Source: Rhodospirillaceae bacterium | GTDB lineage: Bacteria; Pseudomonadota; Alphaproteobacteria; Rhodospirillales; JABHCV01 | Assembly: GCA_018662005.1 (NCBI GenBank) | Contig: JABJHA010000005.1 | Location: 56,561-120,560, forward strand | Direction: 5' to 3' | Length of the DNA stretch: 64,000 bases | Shown: piece by piece, positions 19,515 through 28,253 of the stretch | How positions within the stretch are numbered: position 1 is the first letter of the stretch | Layout: every line of letters begins with the position of its first letter | Notes under the pieces: model-generated | What the model was told of the DNA's origin: nothing | The model's database searches: none | Seen by the model: only the letters and a program-made list of their open reading frames with translations | Program-made: the position numbers and the translations under genes

Positions 19515-19542
19515 TTGCAAGTCGCGTCGAGGACGTTATAGT
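19515..19542 (+). promoter_or_regulatory. Candidate sigma-70 promoter for yajC-secD-secF
   Basis: TTGCAA (19515-19520), a 16-base spacer and TATAGT (19537-19542) lie 54 bases before the yajC start, matching the consensus at nine of twelve positions. It is the only good promoter in the gap between the divergent DUF815 gene and yajC. Confidence 0.6.
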
Positions 19543-19595
19543 CCCTCGCTTGCCGGATTTTTCGGCACTTTAATGTTTTTATATCGGGGAGTCCC

Positions 19596-20036
19596 ATGAG
19601 TTTTATTTCGCCAGCTTACGCTCAGGCCGCCGGAGGTGCCGGTGGCGCCAGTGGCCTCGAGGCTATGTTCCCGCTGATCCTGATTTTTGTTGTTTTCTAT
19701 TTTCTGCTGATCCGTCCGCAGCAAAAGAAGGCCAAAGAGCACAAGGCCATGCTGGAAGCGGTTCGTCGTGGAGACAAGGTTGTCACCGGCGGTGGCATCC
19801 TGGGAACCGTAACCAAGGTTTCCGATGATCAGGAAATCACCGTTGAAATCGCCGACGGGGTCAAGGTTCGCGTTCAGCGCGGCTTGCTCGCCTCTGTGTT
19901 GAGCAAAACCGAACCGGTGAAAGAAGACAAAAAAGATAAAAAGAGTAAAAAGGATGATAAGTCAGACGGTGATGGTGATGGCGAAAAAAAGGGTCCGGCT
20001 TCAAAGTTGAAGGGCCTGCTGGGCGGAAAAAACTGA
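19596..20036 (+). CDS. yajC: Preprotein translocase subunit YajC
   Basis: This 146-residue accessory subunit of the SecDF complex has one membrane helix (MFPLILIFVVFYFLLIRPQQKK near residue 25-46), then the conserved RRGDKVVTGGGILGTVTKV beta domain. A Lys/Asp-rich extension of about 40 residues at the C-terminus makes it longer than the usual 110. It is the first gene of the yajC-secD-secF operon, four bases ahead of secD. Confidence 0.95.
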   Translation: MSFISPAYAQAAGGAGGASGLEAMFPLILIFVVFYFLLIRPQQKKAKEHKAMLEAVRRGDKVVTGGGILGTVTKVSDDQEITVEIADGVKVRVQRGLLASVLSKTEPVKEDKKDKKSKKDDKSDGDGDGEKKGPASKLKGLLGGKN

Positions 20037-20040
20037 GACC

Positions 20041-21612
20041 ATGATCTATTTCGCCAAATGGAAAATCATCACCATATTGGGCATTTGCCTGTTCGGTTTG
20101 ATTTTCGCAGCCCCCAACTTTCTAAGCTCAAAACAGGCCGCGGCGTTACCGTCATGGCTGCCCCATAAGCAGGTTAGCCTGGGCCTTGATCTTCAGGGCG
20201 GCTCTCACTTGTTGCTGGAAGTCGCCGTTGACAGTGTCCTGACAGAGCGTCTGGAATCAGTGATCGATACCATGCGCACCACCCTGCGCAAGGCCCGTAT
20301 CAGATACGGCGGCCTTGGCGTTGATGGCCTGTCAGCCAGTGTCACGATCAAGGATGCATCACAAGCCGAACAGGCCCGCCAGTTGATGCGCAACCTGGAT
20401 GTTGATTTTGACGTCGAAATTTCCGACAACAACCGCATTACCATGAAGCTTAAAGAGCAGGCTGCTCGTGATCGCCGCACTGCCGCAATCGAGCAATCCA
20501 TTGAGATCGTCCGTCGTCGCATTGATGAAACGGGTGTGCGCGAACCGACCATTCAGCGCCAGGGCGAAGACCGCATTCTGGTCCAGCTTCCGGGCCTTGA
20601 TGATCCTGAACGGGTCAAGCGGTTGCTTGGTAAAACCGCCAAGTTGTCATTTCATCTGGTTGATGAACGCGAGGTGCCGGGACTTGGCGGGCGGGTGCCG
20701 CCGGGATCAATGCTGATGCCGTCAGGCGATCAAGTCGGTAGCGATGGCCGCCCCCGCATGTACTTGCTTAAAAAGAAGGTCATGCTCAGCGGTGACACCC
20801 TGATCGACTCGCAACCGACATTTCAGGACAACCAGCCGGTCGTCAGCTTCCGTTTTGATACAGTGGGCGGTAAGCGTTTCGGCAAGGTGACCACCGATAA
20901 CGTCAACAAGCTGTTTGCCATCGTTCTTGACAGTAAAGTCATCAGCGCCCCGGTTATCCGTGAGCCCATTCTGGGCGGAACCGGTGTTATATCGGGCAAC
21001 TTCACGGTTCAGGGCGCACAGGACCTTGCCTTGCTGTTGCGTGCTGGTGCCCTGCCAGCGCCCCTTACCATCCTCGAAGAACGTTCGGTTGGACCGGGAT
21101 TGGGTGCGGATTCCATTGCTGCAGGCAAAATCGCCTCGATCATCGGTATGGCGCTGGTTATTGGTTTTATGGTCTTGGTTTATGGCCGCTTTGGCCTGAT
21201 GGCTGATGTCGCGCTGCTTGCCAACATCGTCTTGATCGGTGCGGCGCTGTCGCTTCTGCAAGCCACGCTGACCCTGCCTGGTATCGCTGGTATTGTTTTG
21301 ACTATCGGTATGGCGGTTGACGCCAATGTGCTGGTTTTTGAGCGCATTCGCGAGGAAGTGCGAGCCGGGCGGACCCCGATCTCATCCATTGACGCGGGCT
21401 ATTCACGGGCCATCAAGACGATTATCGACGCCAACGTCACCACCCTGATTGCCGCCATATTGCTTTATCAGTTCGGTTCCGGACCGGTTCGCGGTTTTGC
21501 CGTGACCCTGGCCATCGGCATCGTCACTTCATTGTTTACGGCGATCATGTTAACCCGATTAATGGTCGTGGTGTGGTTGCGTAAAACCCGCCCTGACAGC
21601 TTACCTATTTAG
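20041..21612 (+). CDS. secD: Protein translocase subunit SecD
   Basis: This 523-residue inner-membrane RND-type protein uses the proton gradient to help complete protein export. It has the N-terminal helix, the LGLDLQGGSHLLLEV motif, a large periplasmic P1 domain, then the membrane core with GMAVDANVLVFERIREE. Ten bases separate it from secF. Its length and order are typical of Alphaproteobacteria, where SecD and SecF are separate proteins. Confidence 0.97.
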   Translation: MIYFAKWKIITILGICLFGLIFAAPNFLSSKQAAALPSWLPHKQVSLGLDLQGGSHLLLEVAVDSVLTERLESVIDTMRTTLRKARIRYGGLGVDGLSASVTIKDASQAEQARQLMRNLDVDFDVEISDNNRITMKLKEQAARDRRTAAIEQSIEIVRRRIDETGVREPTIQRQGEDRILVQLPGLDDPERVKRLLGKTAKLSFHLVDEREVPGLGGRVPPGSMLMPSGDQVGSDGRPRMYLLKKKVMLSGDTLIDSQPTFQDNQPVVSFRFDTVGGKRFGKVTTDNVNKLFAIVLDSKVISAPVIREPILGGTGVISGNFTVQGAQDLALLLRAGALPAPLTILEERSVGPGLGADSIAAGKIASIIGMALVIGFMVLVYGRFGLMADVALLANIVLIGAALSLLQATLTLPGIAGIVLTIGMAVDANVLVFERIREEVRAGRTPISSIDAGYSRAIKTIIDANVTTLIAAILLYQFGSGPVRGFAVTLAIGIVTSLFTAIMLTRLMVVVWLRKTRPDSLPI

Positions 21613-21622
21613 GACAAAAACA

Positions 21623-22573
21623 TTGCGTGGATTTCATCTTGTACCCAGTGACATAAACTTGCGCTTTATTCCGCGCAGGGTCCTGTTTTTTGTTTTTTCC
21701 GCTTTGCTGATTGTCAGTTCGATTGGACTGTATGTCTCCAAGGGCCTTAATTACGGCATTGATTTCAAGGGCGGTATCCTGATTGAAATCAAAACCACTG
21801 GCGGCGCATCCAATATCAAGGCCATGCGCAGCAATTTATCCGGTTTGGGACTGGGCGAAATCGGCTTGCAGGAATTTGGCGCTGTCGATGAGGTCCTGAT
21901 CCGTATTCAGGCCCAGGAAGGTGGCGAGAAGGCCCAGCAAGTCGCCATTGATAAAGTTAAGGAAGCCCTTGGCGACGGTATCGAATACCGACGCACGGAA
22001 TTCGTCGGCCCAAAAATCAGTGATGAATTGTTTTGGGACGGTATTTACGCCGTCAGTGCGGCGATTTTCGCTATTTTATTGTACGTGTGGTTCCGCTTTG
22101 AATGGCAGTTTGGCATGGGCGCGGTTGTCGCCCTGGTCCATGATGTGGTCAGCACCATCGGCGTGTTCTCTTTGTTAGGGCTGGAATTCAACCTGACAAC
22201 GGTGGCGGCGATTTTGACCATTGCCGGTTATTCGATCAACGACACAGTTGTCGTTTATGACCGTGTGCGCGAGAATTTGCGCCGCTACAAGACCATGCCC
22301 TTTGCCGAATTGCTGAACAACTCCATCAACGAGACGCTGGCGCGTACGGTGATGACCAGTGTGACAACCCTGCTGGCGTTGCTTGCCCTTTATATTCTTG
22401 GCGGTGAAGTCCTGCGCGGCTTCAGCTTCGCCATGATCTGGGGTGTCTTGATCGGTACTTATTCGTCAATCTGTCTGGCCGTGCCGGTGTTGCTGTATAT
22501 GAACATTGAACGCCGTTCCGGTGGCAATGTTGATGATACGAACGAGGAGGCGGCGGCCGAACCGGCGCCGTAA
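21623..22573 (+). CDS. secF: Protein translocase subunit SecF
   Basis: This 316-residue partner of SecD has the signature GLNYGIDFKGG near residue 43 and the membrane motif AGYSINDTVVVYDRVRENL near residue 200. The start is TTG at 21623 with AGGA eight bases upstream. The C-terminus is acidic and overlaps the reading frame of the next gene, so the two are probably translationally coupled. Confidence 0.96.
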   Translation: MRGFHLVPSDINLRFIPRRVLFFVFSALLIVSSIGLYVSKGLNYGIDFKGGILIEIKTTGGASNIKAMRSNLSGLGLGEIGLQEFGAVDEVLIRIQAQEGGEKAQQVAIDKVKEALGDGIEYRRTEFVGPKISDELFWDGIYAVSAAIFAILLYVWFRFEWQFGMGAVVALVHDVVSTIGVFSLLGLEFNLTTVAAILTIAGYSINDTVVVYDRVRENLRRYKTMPFAELLNNSINETLARTVMTSVTTLLALLALYILGGEVLRGFSFAMIWGVLIGTYSSICLAVPVLLYMNIERRSGGNVDDTNEEAAAEPAP

Positions 22574-22958
22574 GGCCATTTCCCTTGATATCACGCCGCA
22601 GATCGCTGCTTCCCGAATGCTCTTGCAGGGCTATGGCGAGGGCGGTTTTCGCGTCGCCGGTGAACGCCTTGAGGGCTCCCACATCATCTTTCCCGCACAG
22701 GCGTGCCCCTGGCCTGTAACATCGCTTGCCGGTATTACCCTGGAAAGCCTCAGTGCTGTTATTGATCAATCCGATGAAATAGACATCCTGATTATCGGAT
22801 GCGGTGAAGAATTCCAGCCCATCCCTGATGATCTTCGCGAGGCCTTAAAAGATCACGGTATCGTCCTTGAATGGATGGATACGGGGGCTGCGTGTCGCAC
22901 TTTCAATGTGTTGCTGGTCGAAGAACGTCCGGTCGCCGTGGCTTTGCTTGCCATTTAG
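22533..22958 (+). CDS. Mth938-like (DUF498/NDUFAF3-related) domain protein
   Basis: The conserved part runs from ISLDITPQIAASRMLLQGYG to the C-terminus and matches the Mth938 fold, related to the mitochondrial complex I assembly factor NDUFAF3. Family landmarks are GGFRVAGERLEGSHIIFP and IIGCGEEFQPIPDDLR. The start is uncertain: ATGs at 22527 or 22533 lie inside secF and add an Arg-rich leader, while the conserved region itself has no ATG, GTG or TTG. Position next to secF is conserved in Alphaproteobacteria. Confidence 0.85.
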   Translation: MIRTRRRRPNRRRKAISLDITPQIAASRMLLQGYGEGGFRVAGERLEGSHIIFPAQACPWPVTSLAGITLESLSAVIDQSDEIDILIIGCGEEFQPIPDDLREALKDHGIVLEWMDTGAACRTFNVLLVEERPVAVALLAI

Positions 22959-22962
22959 TGGG

Positions 22963-23703
22963 CTAAATGCTTTTGGCGATGATGTAGAAACCCAGTAATA
23001 ACAGAGACACAAAGAACAGGCGTCGGAACAGTTGTTCTGATAGCCATTGCCTTATTTTTCGACCAAGAACCATACCGATAATCGCCGGTAGCAGCGCCAT
23101 GGATGAGACGGTTGCAAGTTCTGGGGTCAAAAGATTGTTGCTCTGCATGGCGATGCCCAAAGAGAATGTCGAGACCGTAAACAGCATTCCCATGGCCTGA
23201 ATGAGCATGTCTCGTGACAGGCCGATGGCCAGAAGGAACCACACGCCCGGCACCACGAACGAGCCGGTCAGGCCTGTCAGGATACCACTCACAGAACCAG
23301 CCAGCGGTCCAACCCACACTTCCTGAGGCGGGGTGATTTTCAAATGGAGATTAGCAAGGCTAACGGATGAATAGGCAATCAGGAGCACGCCAAGAAGTGC
23401 TGACAGCCATGAGACATCAACCCGTGTGAGGATGATCGTACCAATCCAAACCGTAACGGTGACCATCAACAGGAACGGCCAAAGCCTTCGCAAAATTGGA
23501 CGGCCATTTCCACCGATCACGGCTTGCCAGAAATTTGTCACAAATGACGGCACCAGCAGCAACGCCATGGCATGAGGAAGATCGATCGCAACACTTAGCA
23601 GGGCGAGGCTTACTGTTGGAAGGCCCAGCCCAATAACGCCTTTGATGGCGCCAGCGAGCAGGAAAGTTCCGGCAATGGCGATGAGGGTGAGAGTATCAAA
23701 CAT
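22963..23703 (-). CDS. TSUP family (TauE/SafE-type) membrane transporter
   Basis: This 246-residue polytopic protein has about eight hydrophobic segments and the duplicated Gly-rich motifs of the family: AGAIKGVIGLGLPTVSLALL near residue 17 and GSVSGILTGLTGSFVVPGV near residue 135. Members export or import sulfonates, sulfite or small organic anions; the substrate here is not known. It lies eleven bases downstream of a solute-binding protein gene on the same strand, which may be functionally linked. Confidence 0.88.
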   Translation of the reverse strand: MFDTLTLIAIAGTFLLAGAIKGVIGLGLPTVSLALLSVAIDLPHAMALLLVPSFVTNFWQAVIGGNGRPILRRLWPFLLMVTVTVWIGTIILTRVDVSWLSALLGVLLIAYSSVSLANLHLKITPPQEVWVGPLAGSVSGILTGLTGSFVVPGVWFLLAIGLSRDMLIQAMGMLFTVSTFSLGIAMQSNNLLTPELATVSSMALLPAIIGMVLGRKIRQWLSEQLFRRLFFVSLLLLGFYIIAKSI

Positions 23704-23714
23704 GCAGAAGAAGG

Positions 23715-24479
23715 TTATTTGCCGTATTTTTCATAGATCTTGTTTAACGTTCCATCGCTCTGCATTCCAAGTAGAGTTTCGCTCAGGCGTTTAATTATAT
23801 CTCTTCTGTCGTCGATTTTTGCGGCCTTTGAAATCATCAGATGTGCGCCCTGGGGTGTTCTCACCGGAACGGGAAGAGGAAGAATCATGTTGGAAAGGCC
23901 CAGTTGTCTTAGGGTGTAGGCAACTTCCAGTTTATTGCCGACAAAGACATCGAGCCGGCCTTTGTTCAACATTTCGATGTTCTGTTCCATTTTGCTGACT
24001 TCAACAATGTGGATTTTCCCGTCGGCTTCGGCCTTGGAAAATTCCTCGCTAATGTGAAATCCCCTGTTTTTACCGATGCTTTTTCCATGCAGGTCTTTAG
24101 TTGACTGAAAATCAAATTCAGCATCTTTTTTGACAAATATTTGATAGGTGCTCAGATGAACGGGTGTCTCGATAAAGTCGGCTATTTCTTCGCGAGCCGG
24201 GGTTTTAAACGCTGCAAATCCGCCGTGGGCGATGCCGGTTTTTATCATCTGAATAAGACGCTTGGCAGGTAACAGACTGATGGTAACAGGGATTCCACTT
24301 CGCTGTGACAGGTCATCAATGATCTCGACGTCAATGCCGGTGGGATTGCCATCTTGCAGCCAGGCGTAGGGGGCGAAATTTTCGACCGTTACGAATGAAA
24401 GGCTCTGCTCGCTATGGGCGGGTAAGGGCAGGGCGAGAACGATAAGGAGCAAAAATGCTTTGTAGGCGTGACGCATCAT
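23715..24479 (-). CDS. Periplasmic solute-binding protein (SBP family 3-like)
   Basis: This 254-residue protein has a signal peptide (AFLLLIVLALPLPAHSEQ) and the family 3 binding-protein layout: FVTVENFAPYAWLQDGNPTGIDVEIIDDL, an aromatic ligand pocket, and a C-terminal half ending LLGMQSDGTLNKIYEKYG. Such proteins normally bind amino acids or other small polar ligands. No ABC permease or ATPase is adjacent; only a TSUP gene follows, so it may feed another transporter or act as a sensor. Confidence 0.85.
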   Translation of the reverse strand: MMRHAYKAFLLLIVLALPLPAHSEQSLSFVTVENFAPYAWLQDGNPTGIDVEIIDDLSQRSGIPVTISLLPAKRLIQMIKTGIAHGGFAAFKTPAREEIADFIETPVHLSTYQIFVKKDAEFDFQSTKDLHGKSIGKNRGFHISEEFSKAEADGKIHIVEVSKMEQNIEMLNKGRLDVFVGNKLEVAYTLRQLGLSNMILPLPVPVRTPQGAHLMISKAAKIDDRRDIIKRLSETLLGMQSDGTLNKIYEKYGK

Positions 24480-24554
24480 ACTCCCCCATATCCCTATTCT
24501 TTAAGACCCCGCAGCACGCAGCATAACATGATATGACGCTTTATCTAAATGGCG

Positions 24555-24590
24555 AAAAAAAAGCGGAGCCCGAAGGCTCCGCTTTTCTTG
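24555..24590 (-). terminator. Strong rho-independent terminator (bidirectional)
   Basis: AGCGGAGCC (24562-24570) and GGCTCCGCT (24575-24583) form a 9-bp GC-rich stem with a CGAA tetraloop, flanked by A-runs on one side and TTTTCTT on the other. It lies just after the stop of the PuuD-like gene and ahead of the solute-binding protein gene. Confidence 0.9.
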
Positions 24591-24606
24591 AAAATTCGGC
24601 TTCGAC

Positions 24607-25218
24607 TTAGTAGATGTTTTGAGCCGATACCATGGCATAGAGCATGGGGAAGGAGAGAAGGGTGTTGGTGCGCGAGAACAACATTGCCTTGCGACCAGCA
24701 GCCGCTTTTTCTTCAGGTGTGCCATCAACTAGCCCCAAGGCCACTTTCTGGTTCGGCCAAATAACGAACCAGACGTTGAACCACATGATAATGCCAAACC
24801 ACATACCAATACCCAACTGGGTGTGTTTGGCCACGGCGAACCCGTCAGATGCGCCAAGGGTCAGAACTTCGACAAAGTAGCCATTCATAGCGGCCAGGAT
24901 CAGGCCAAAAATAATGGTGCCCATAGCGGCGTGGCGGAACCAGAACAGGGCGGCCGGTGCGATGACTTTGCCAATGGCCGGTTTATGTTCGTCGGGAATG
25001 TTCGGCATGTTGGGAATCTGCACGAAGTTGAAATACCAAAGCAGGCCGATCCACATGACGCCGTTGAGAACATGTAGCCAGCGTACGATGAAGGTCATGT
25101 AAGAATGATCAACGGCAAATTCGTCACCGGTTGCACCGCTCACGACGATGATCATGACCACGGTCAACACGAAACCCGCGATGACGGTGCTTTTGAGATT
25201 TGAAAGGATGCCAGACAT
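24607..25218 (-). CDS. Urate hydroxylase PuuD-like membrane domain protein (no cytochrome domain)
   Basis: This 203-residue membrane protein matches the N-terminal membrane domain of PuuD: RWLHVLNGVMWIGLLWYFNFVQIP, then WFRHAAMGTIIFGL and IGMWFGIIMWFNVWFVIWPNQK, with the His residues that may bind haem. Known PuuD carries a C-terminal cytochrome c domain; here there is no CxxCH and the frame ends soon after the membrane part. It could be a partner that needs a separate cytochrome or a distinct function. No purine-catabolism genes are near. Confidence 0.8.
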   Translation of the reverse strand: MSGILSNLKSTVIAGFVLTVVMIIVVSGATGDEFAVDHSYMTFIVRWLHVLNGVMWIGLLWYFNFVQIPNMPNIPDEHKPAIGKVIAPAALFWFRHAAMGTIIFGLILAAMNGYFVEVLTLGASDGFAVAKHTQLGIGMWFGIIMWFNVWFVIWPNQKVALGLVDGTPEEKAAAGRKAMLFSRTNTLLSFPMLYAMVSAQNIY

Positions 25219-25409
25219 GGGCTTTTTCCTCTTAATTGTTATGAGATAAAGGGTTAAATGGATTAATTCTAATTACGAACACTGTATATACGACTGACGG
25301 TTGCTTTTTCAATGCTTTAGCTGAAAGTTTAATGAAATCAATCATCCCGGTGCCACATTCGGGATACAACATGGAAAAATAGGGCCAAAACAGGGATTGC
25401 GATTCGCTG

Positions 25410-26195
25410 ATGAACAAAGATCAATGGTTGTCCGTTTGCCACGATATGGTTCACCGTCTGGACCGTGATCGCCTGATGTGCGCCATGGTCGCACCGCCAG
25501 GCAAACGCGACGCCCTTGTGGCGTTGCTTGCCTTCAATCTGGAAATCGCGACGATCCCGGAACTTGTCAGTGAACCGATGCTGGGCGAGATCCGTCTGCA
25601 ATGGTGGCGTGAAACGCTCACGCGTCTTTATGATGGAAATAGCGTCGATCATCCCGTCGCCCTTGGACTTGCCGAGGCTATTGAAAAGGCGGATTTAAGC
25701 AAATCCCTGTTCGACAGGTATTTGGACGCCCGCGCCTTTGATTTGAATGGCGAGCCTCCGGCTTCGATGATGGTGATGGAAAAATATGTCGAAGACACGG
25801 CCGGGGTCCTGCATACCTTGATGGCTGAAGTTCTGGGCCTTGCCGGTTTGGCGCAGGATCTGCGGCCGCAGGTTGGCGAGGCCGTTGCCCATGGCGGTGT
25901 CGCCTGGGCCATGACGGGATTGCTGGCTACAGTCGACTTTCATGCCAAACGGGGACGCAGTTACCTGCCAGCTGATCAGGAAGACGGGGTGAAAGCGCTG
26001 ACTCAGGCGGCAGAACGTCATATCGGAAAGGCACGCAGCGCCCGCAGCCGCGTTCCCAAATCAATGCTGCCCATCATGTTGCCTGTCGGCCTTGCTGAAC
26101 AAAACCTCAAACAATTGCTGTCTGGGGGTGCTCGCCGACAGGGAATAAGCCGATTGTTCGGATTTTACTGGAAGGTGCTAAGCGGAAAATATTAG
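25410..26195 (+). CDS. Squalene/phytoene synthase family protein (NDUFAF6-like)
   Basis: This 261-residue protein has the trans-isoprenyl synthase fold, seen in EIRLQWWRETLTRLYDG near residue 62 and in the helix around DLNGEPPASMMVMEKYVEDTAG. The Asp-rich prenyl-diphosphate motifs of true synthases (DxxxD pairs) are not clearly present, which fits the NDUFAF6 group of complex I assembly-type proteins. In many Alphaproteobacteria this gene directly follows the secF-Mth938 pair; here three minus-strand genes separate them. Its 3' end overlaps the convergent ankyrin gene by four bases. Confidence 0.8.
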   Translation: MNKDQWLSVCHDMVHRLDRDRLMCAMVAPPGKRDALVALLAFNLEIATIPELVSEPMLGEIRLQWWRETLTRLYDGNSVDHPVALGLAEAIEKADLSKSLFDRYLDARAFDLNGEPPASMMVMEKYVEDTAGVLHTLMAEVLGLAGLAQDLRPQVGEAVAHGGVAWAMTGLLATVDFHAKRGRSYLPADQEDGVKALTQAAERHIGKARSARSRVPKSMLPIMLPVGLAEQNLKQLLSGGARRQGISRLFGFYWKVLSGKY

Positions 26196-28216
26196 CGCTG
26201 TTTGACTTCCGATCTGAGCAACATCAACTCAACCGAAGACAACTGCGGGAAAACCGGTTGAGACCATTCATGGTACAAGTAAATAGCACCGCGTTTGGTA
26301 TCGGGGAAGCTTCCCCGATTGTCGTCGAACATTCTGATTTCAAGAGTCGTCAGCAAGTTGGTCACCGGGGCAATGCTTTGCCAGATCACCGTCGGGTTTA
26401 TTCTCCGGGGTTCGGCCAGTGGCGCGATGGAGCGTTTCAGCTTCTGTGTCGGCGCCCCGTATCGTTTGCTGAAATATGTAATAATTGACGGATAGGATTG
26501 CGACGGGAACAAGATATGGAAATAGGTTGCCGCTCCCTCGTCGTAACGAACGATAGACTGGGTGCCTTCATACAGGATGCTGTCCGTCAGCAAATAAGGC
26601 TGGATATCACTCGGCCAGTCCAGCGGTTCAATGCAAAAAACCGTCGAGCCCATTTTTTTGTTGATGCACGACTTGTAATACCAGGGGGCAGGGGTTTGCG
26701 GTGGGGGCGATTTGCCCAACGATGTTGTTCTGCCAAGGCTCAAAATGACGCCGTCAAGGCGGTTGTCGGGAAGCTCACGGACAACTTTTTTGGTCGGTTT
26801 GCGGGGCACGACCTGCGCCTGCTCGACATTCTTCACTGACCAATCGCTGGTTTCTTCTGTCGCTGAATTGGTGTCTTCAGATGGCTTTTCGGCAGTTTTG
26901 GCTTCCTCTTCCTCAGAGGAGAATATGGACATGACCTTGCTGAAGAAACCGTCCTGTTCGCGCGGTTTTCCAGGCAGCGTGGTTGAGCCGACCTGAACTG
27001 CCGGTTTACCTGATTTTCCCTCGACGATTTTCTTGGGTGCCGCGCTTTTGGAATTGTCGATGCGGGTTACCTTGGCCACCGTGGTATCTGGCGGAACGAC
27101 TTTTTTGACGATTTTCGCCGGGGGGGCCTTGGCTTCCACAGGGACGACTTGAGGCGGCTCCAGATCATCATCGGATACCTTTGTCAGCGGCGCAGGGGTA
27201 ACATTTTCAGGCAGAATTTTAACGTCTATGTCCGGTGGTGGTCCGGTCACATTTGGCGGGCTGACCGGGGCCGTTGCCTGTTCAAGCGAAGCTGACTTTA
27301 CCACTTCGACCACGGGTCCGGGTTTTGGTTCTTCGGCGGTCTTGACGACGGGTGCAGGTTTCGGCGCTGGCTTGGACGGGGCAGGCGTTTCGGTCTTTGG
27401 CTCGTCGTCAAAGCTGAGAAAGCTTTTGATGTTGCCCCAAATTCCGGGCTCATCGTTGGCGATGGGCGGGGTCTTTTTTGGTGTAGGTTTGGGCTTGGCA
27501 ACCTGCTTGGCCGGTTGCTGTTTGACGACGACTTCAGGAATGGCTTTTATTGGTGCTGGCTTTGGTTTGGGTTGCTTCTTGACCACTTCCTGGAAAGTGT
27601 CTTCTACAGCCGCCTGAACGCTTGTATCAATGACCTTGCCCGCGCTCGTCGCCGCGGGGCCGCGCACGGTGCCGATGACCGGTAGCGCCGTGCTGGTTTG
27701 CGTCTCCTGATCGAAGGGACTTGGTCCAGCGATCACTGCGGGTGGCGGCGGTGGTTCGGATGTGACAACAGTCGCCGACCAGGGACCAGCTTCCGGTGGT
27801 GGTGCGTAAACTTCGGCGACCGGTGCGGCGGATGGCGCAGGGGCCAGGGGTGGTGGCTGATTGGGTGTTGCGCCAAGGGAGGTGACACGGGCCACGGGTG
27901 GTGTCGGGGCCGGTTTCTTCTTTTGGCTCTGTAAGTCACGGACTTGCAGCAGGTAATGAACAATATCGAAATGACCCTTGTCGACAGCCAGGTCAACGGG
28001 CGTTATTCCCCAGGAATTGAGGGCATGGATATCGCCGCCACCGGCGATACTGATCTGCACTTTTGCCATGTTGCCGTCATAAACGGCTTCGAACAGTTGC
28101 TTTGTCGCCTCTGATTGTTCTTGCCCGGCACTCTCGCCTATAGGGGAGAGCATCAAGGCGGCGCACCATAAGGCCACGCCTGAGTATCGCCATAATTTGG
28201 AAAATAAACTGATCAT
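26192..28216 (-). CDS. Secreted ankyrin-repeat, proline-rich protein of unknown function
   Basis: This 674-residue protein has a signal peptide (ALWCAALMLSPIGESAGQ), then about two ankyrin repeats (LFEAVYDGNMAKVQISIAGG and GITPVDLAVDKGHFDIVHYLL). Residues about 100-500 are a low-complexity Pro, Lys, Ala and Val-rich linker. The last 170 residues form a compact domain (SCINKKMGSTVFCIEPLDWP to YLYHEWSQPVF) with two cysteines. The linker suggests that it spans the periplasm. The C-terminal domain is not recognised. Confidence 0.75.
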   Translation of the reverse strand: MISLFSKLWRYSGVALWCAALMLSPIGESAGQEQSEATKQLFEAVYDGNMAKVQISIAGGGDIHALNSWGITPVDLAVDKGHFDIVHYLLQVRDLQSQKKKPAPTPPVARVTSLGATPNQPPPLAPAPSAAPVAEVYAPPPEAGPWSATVVTSEPPPPPAVIAGPSPFDQETQTSTALPVIGTVRGPAATSAGKVIDTSVQAAVEDTFQEVVKKQPKPKPAPIKAIPEVVVKQQPAKQVAKPKPTPKKTPPIANDEPGIWGNIKSFLSFDDEPKTETPAPSKPAPKPAPVVKTAEEPKPGPVVEVVKSASLEQATAPVSPPNVTGPPPDIDVKILPENVTPAPLTKVSDDDLEPPQVVPVEAKAPPAKIVKKVVPPDTTVAKVTRIDNSKSAAPKKIVEGKSGKPAVQVGSTTLPGKPREQDGFFSKVMSIFSSEEEEAKTAEKPSEDTNSATEETSDWSVKNVEQAQVVPRKPTKKVVRELPDNRLDGVILSLGRTTSLGKSPPPQTPAPWYYKSCINKKMGSTVFCIEPLDWPSDIQPYLLTDSILYEGTQSIVRYDEGAATYFHILFPSQSYPSIITYFSKRYGAPTQKLKRSIAPLAEPRRINPTVIWQSIAPVTNLLTTLEIRMFDDNRGSFPDTKRGAIYLYHEWSQPVFPQLSSVELMLLRSEVKQR

Positions 28217-28253
28217 TGAAACTTCAAACCGCAGCGATGGAAATCAACTGGCA

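Noticed and set aside
27228..27617. Gly/Ala-rich plus-strand frame opposite the ankyrin gene
   Set aside because: It mirrors the Pro/Ala-rich linker on the other strand and has no ribosome-binding site or family pattern.
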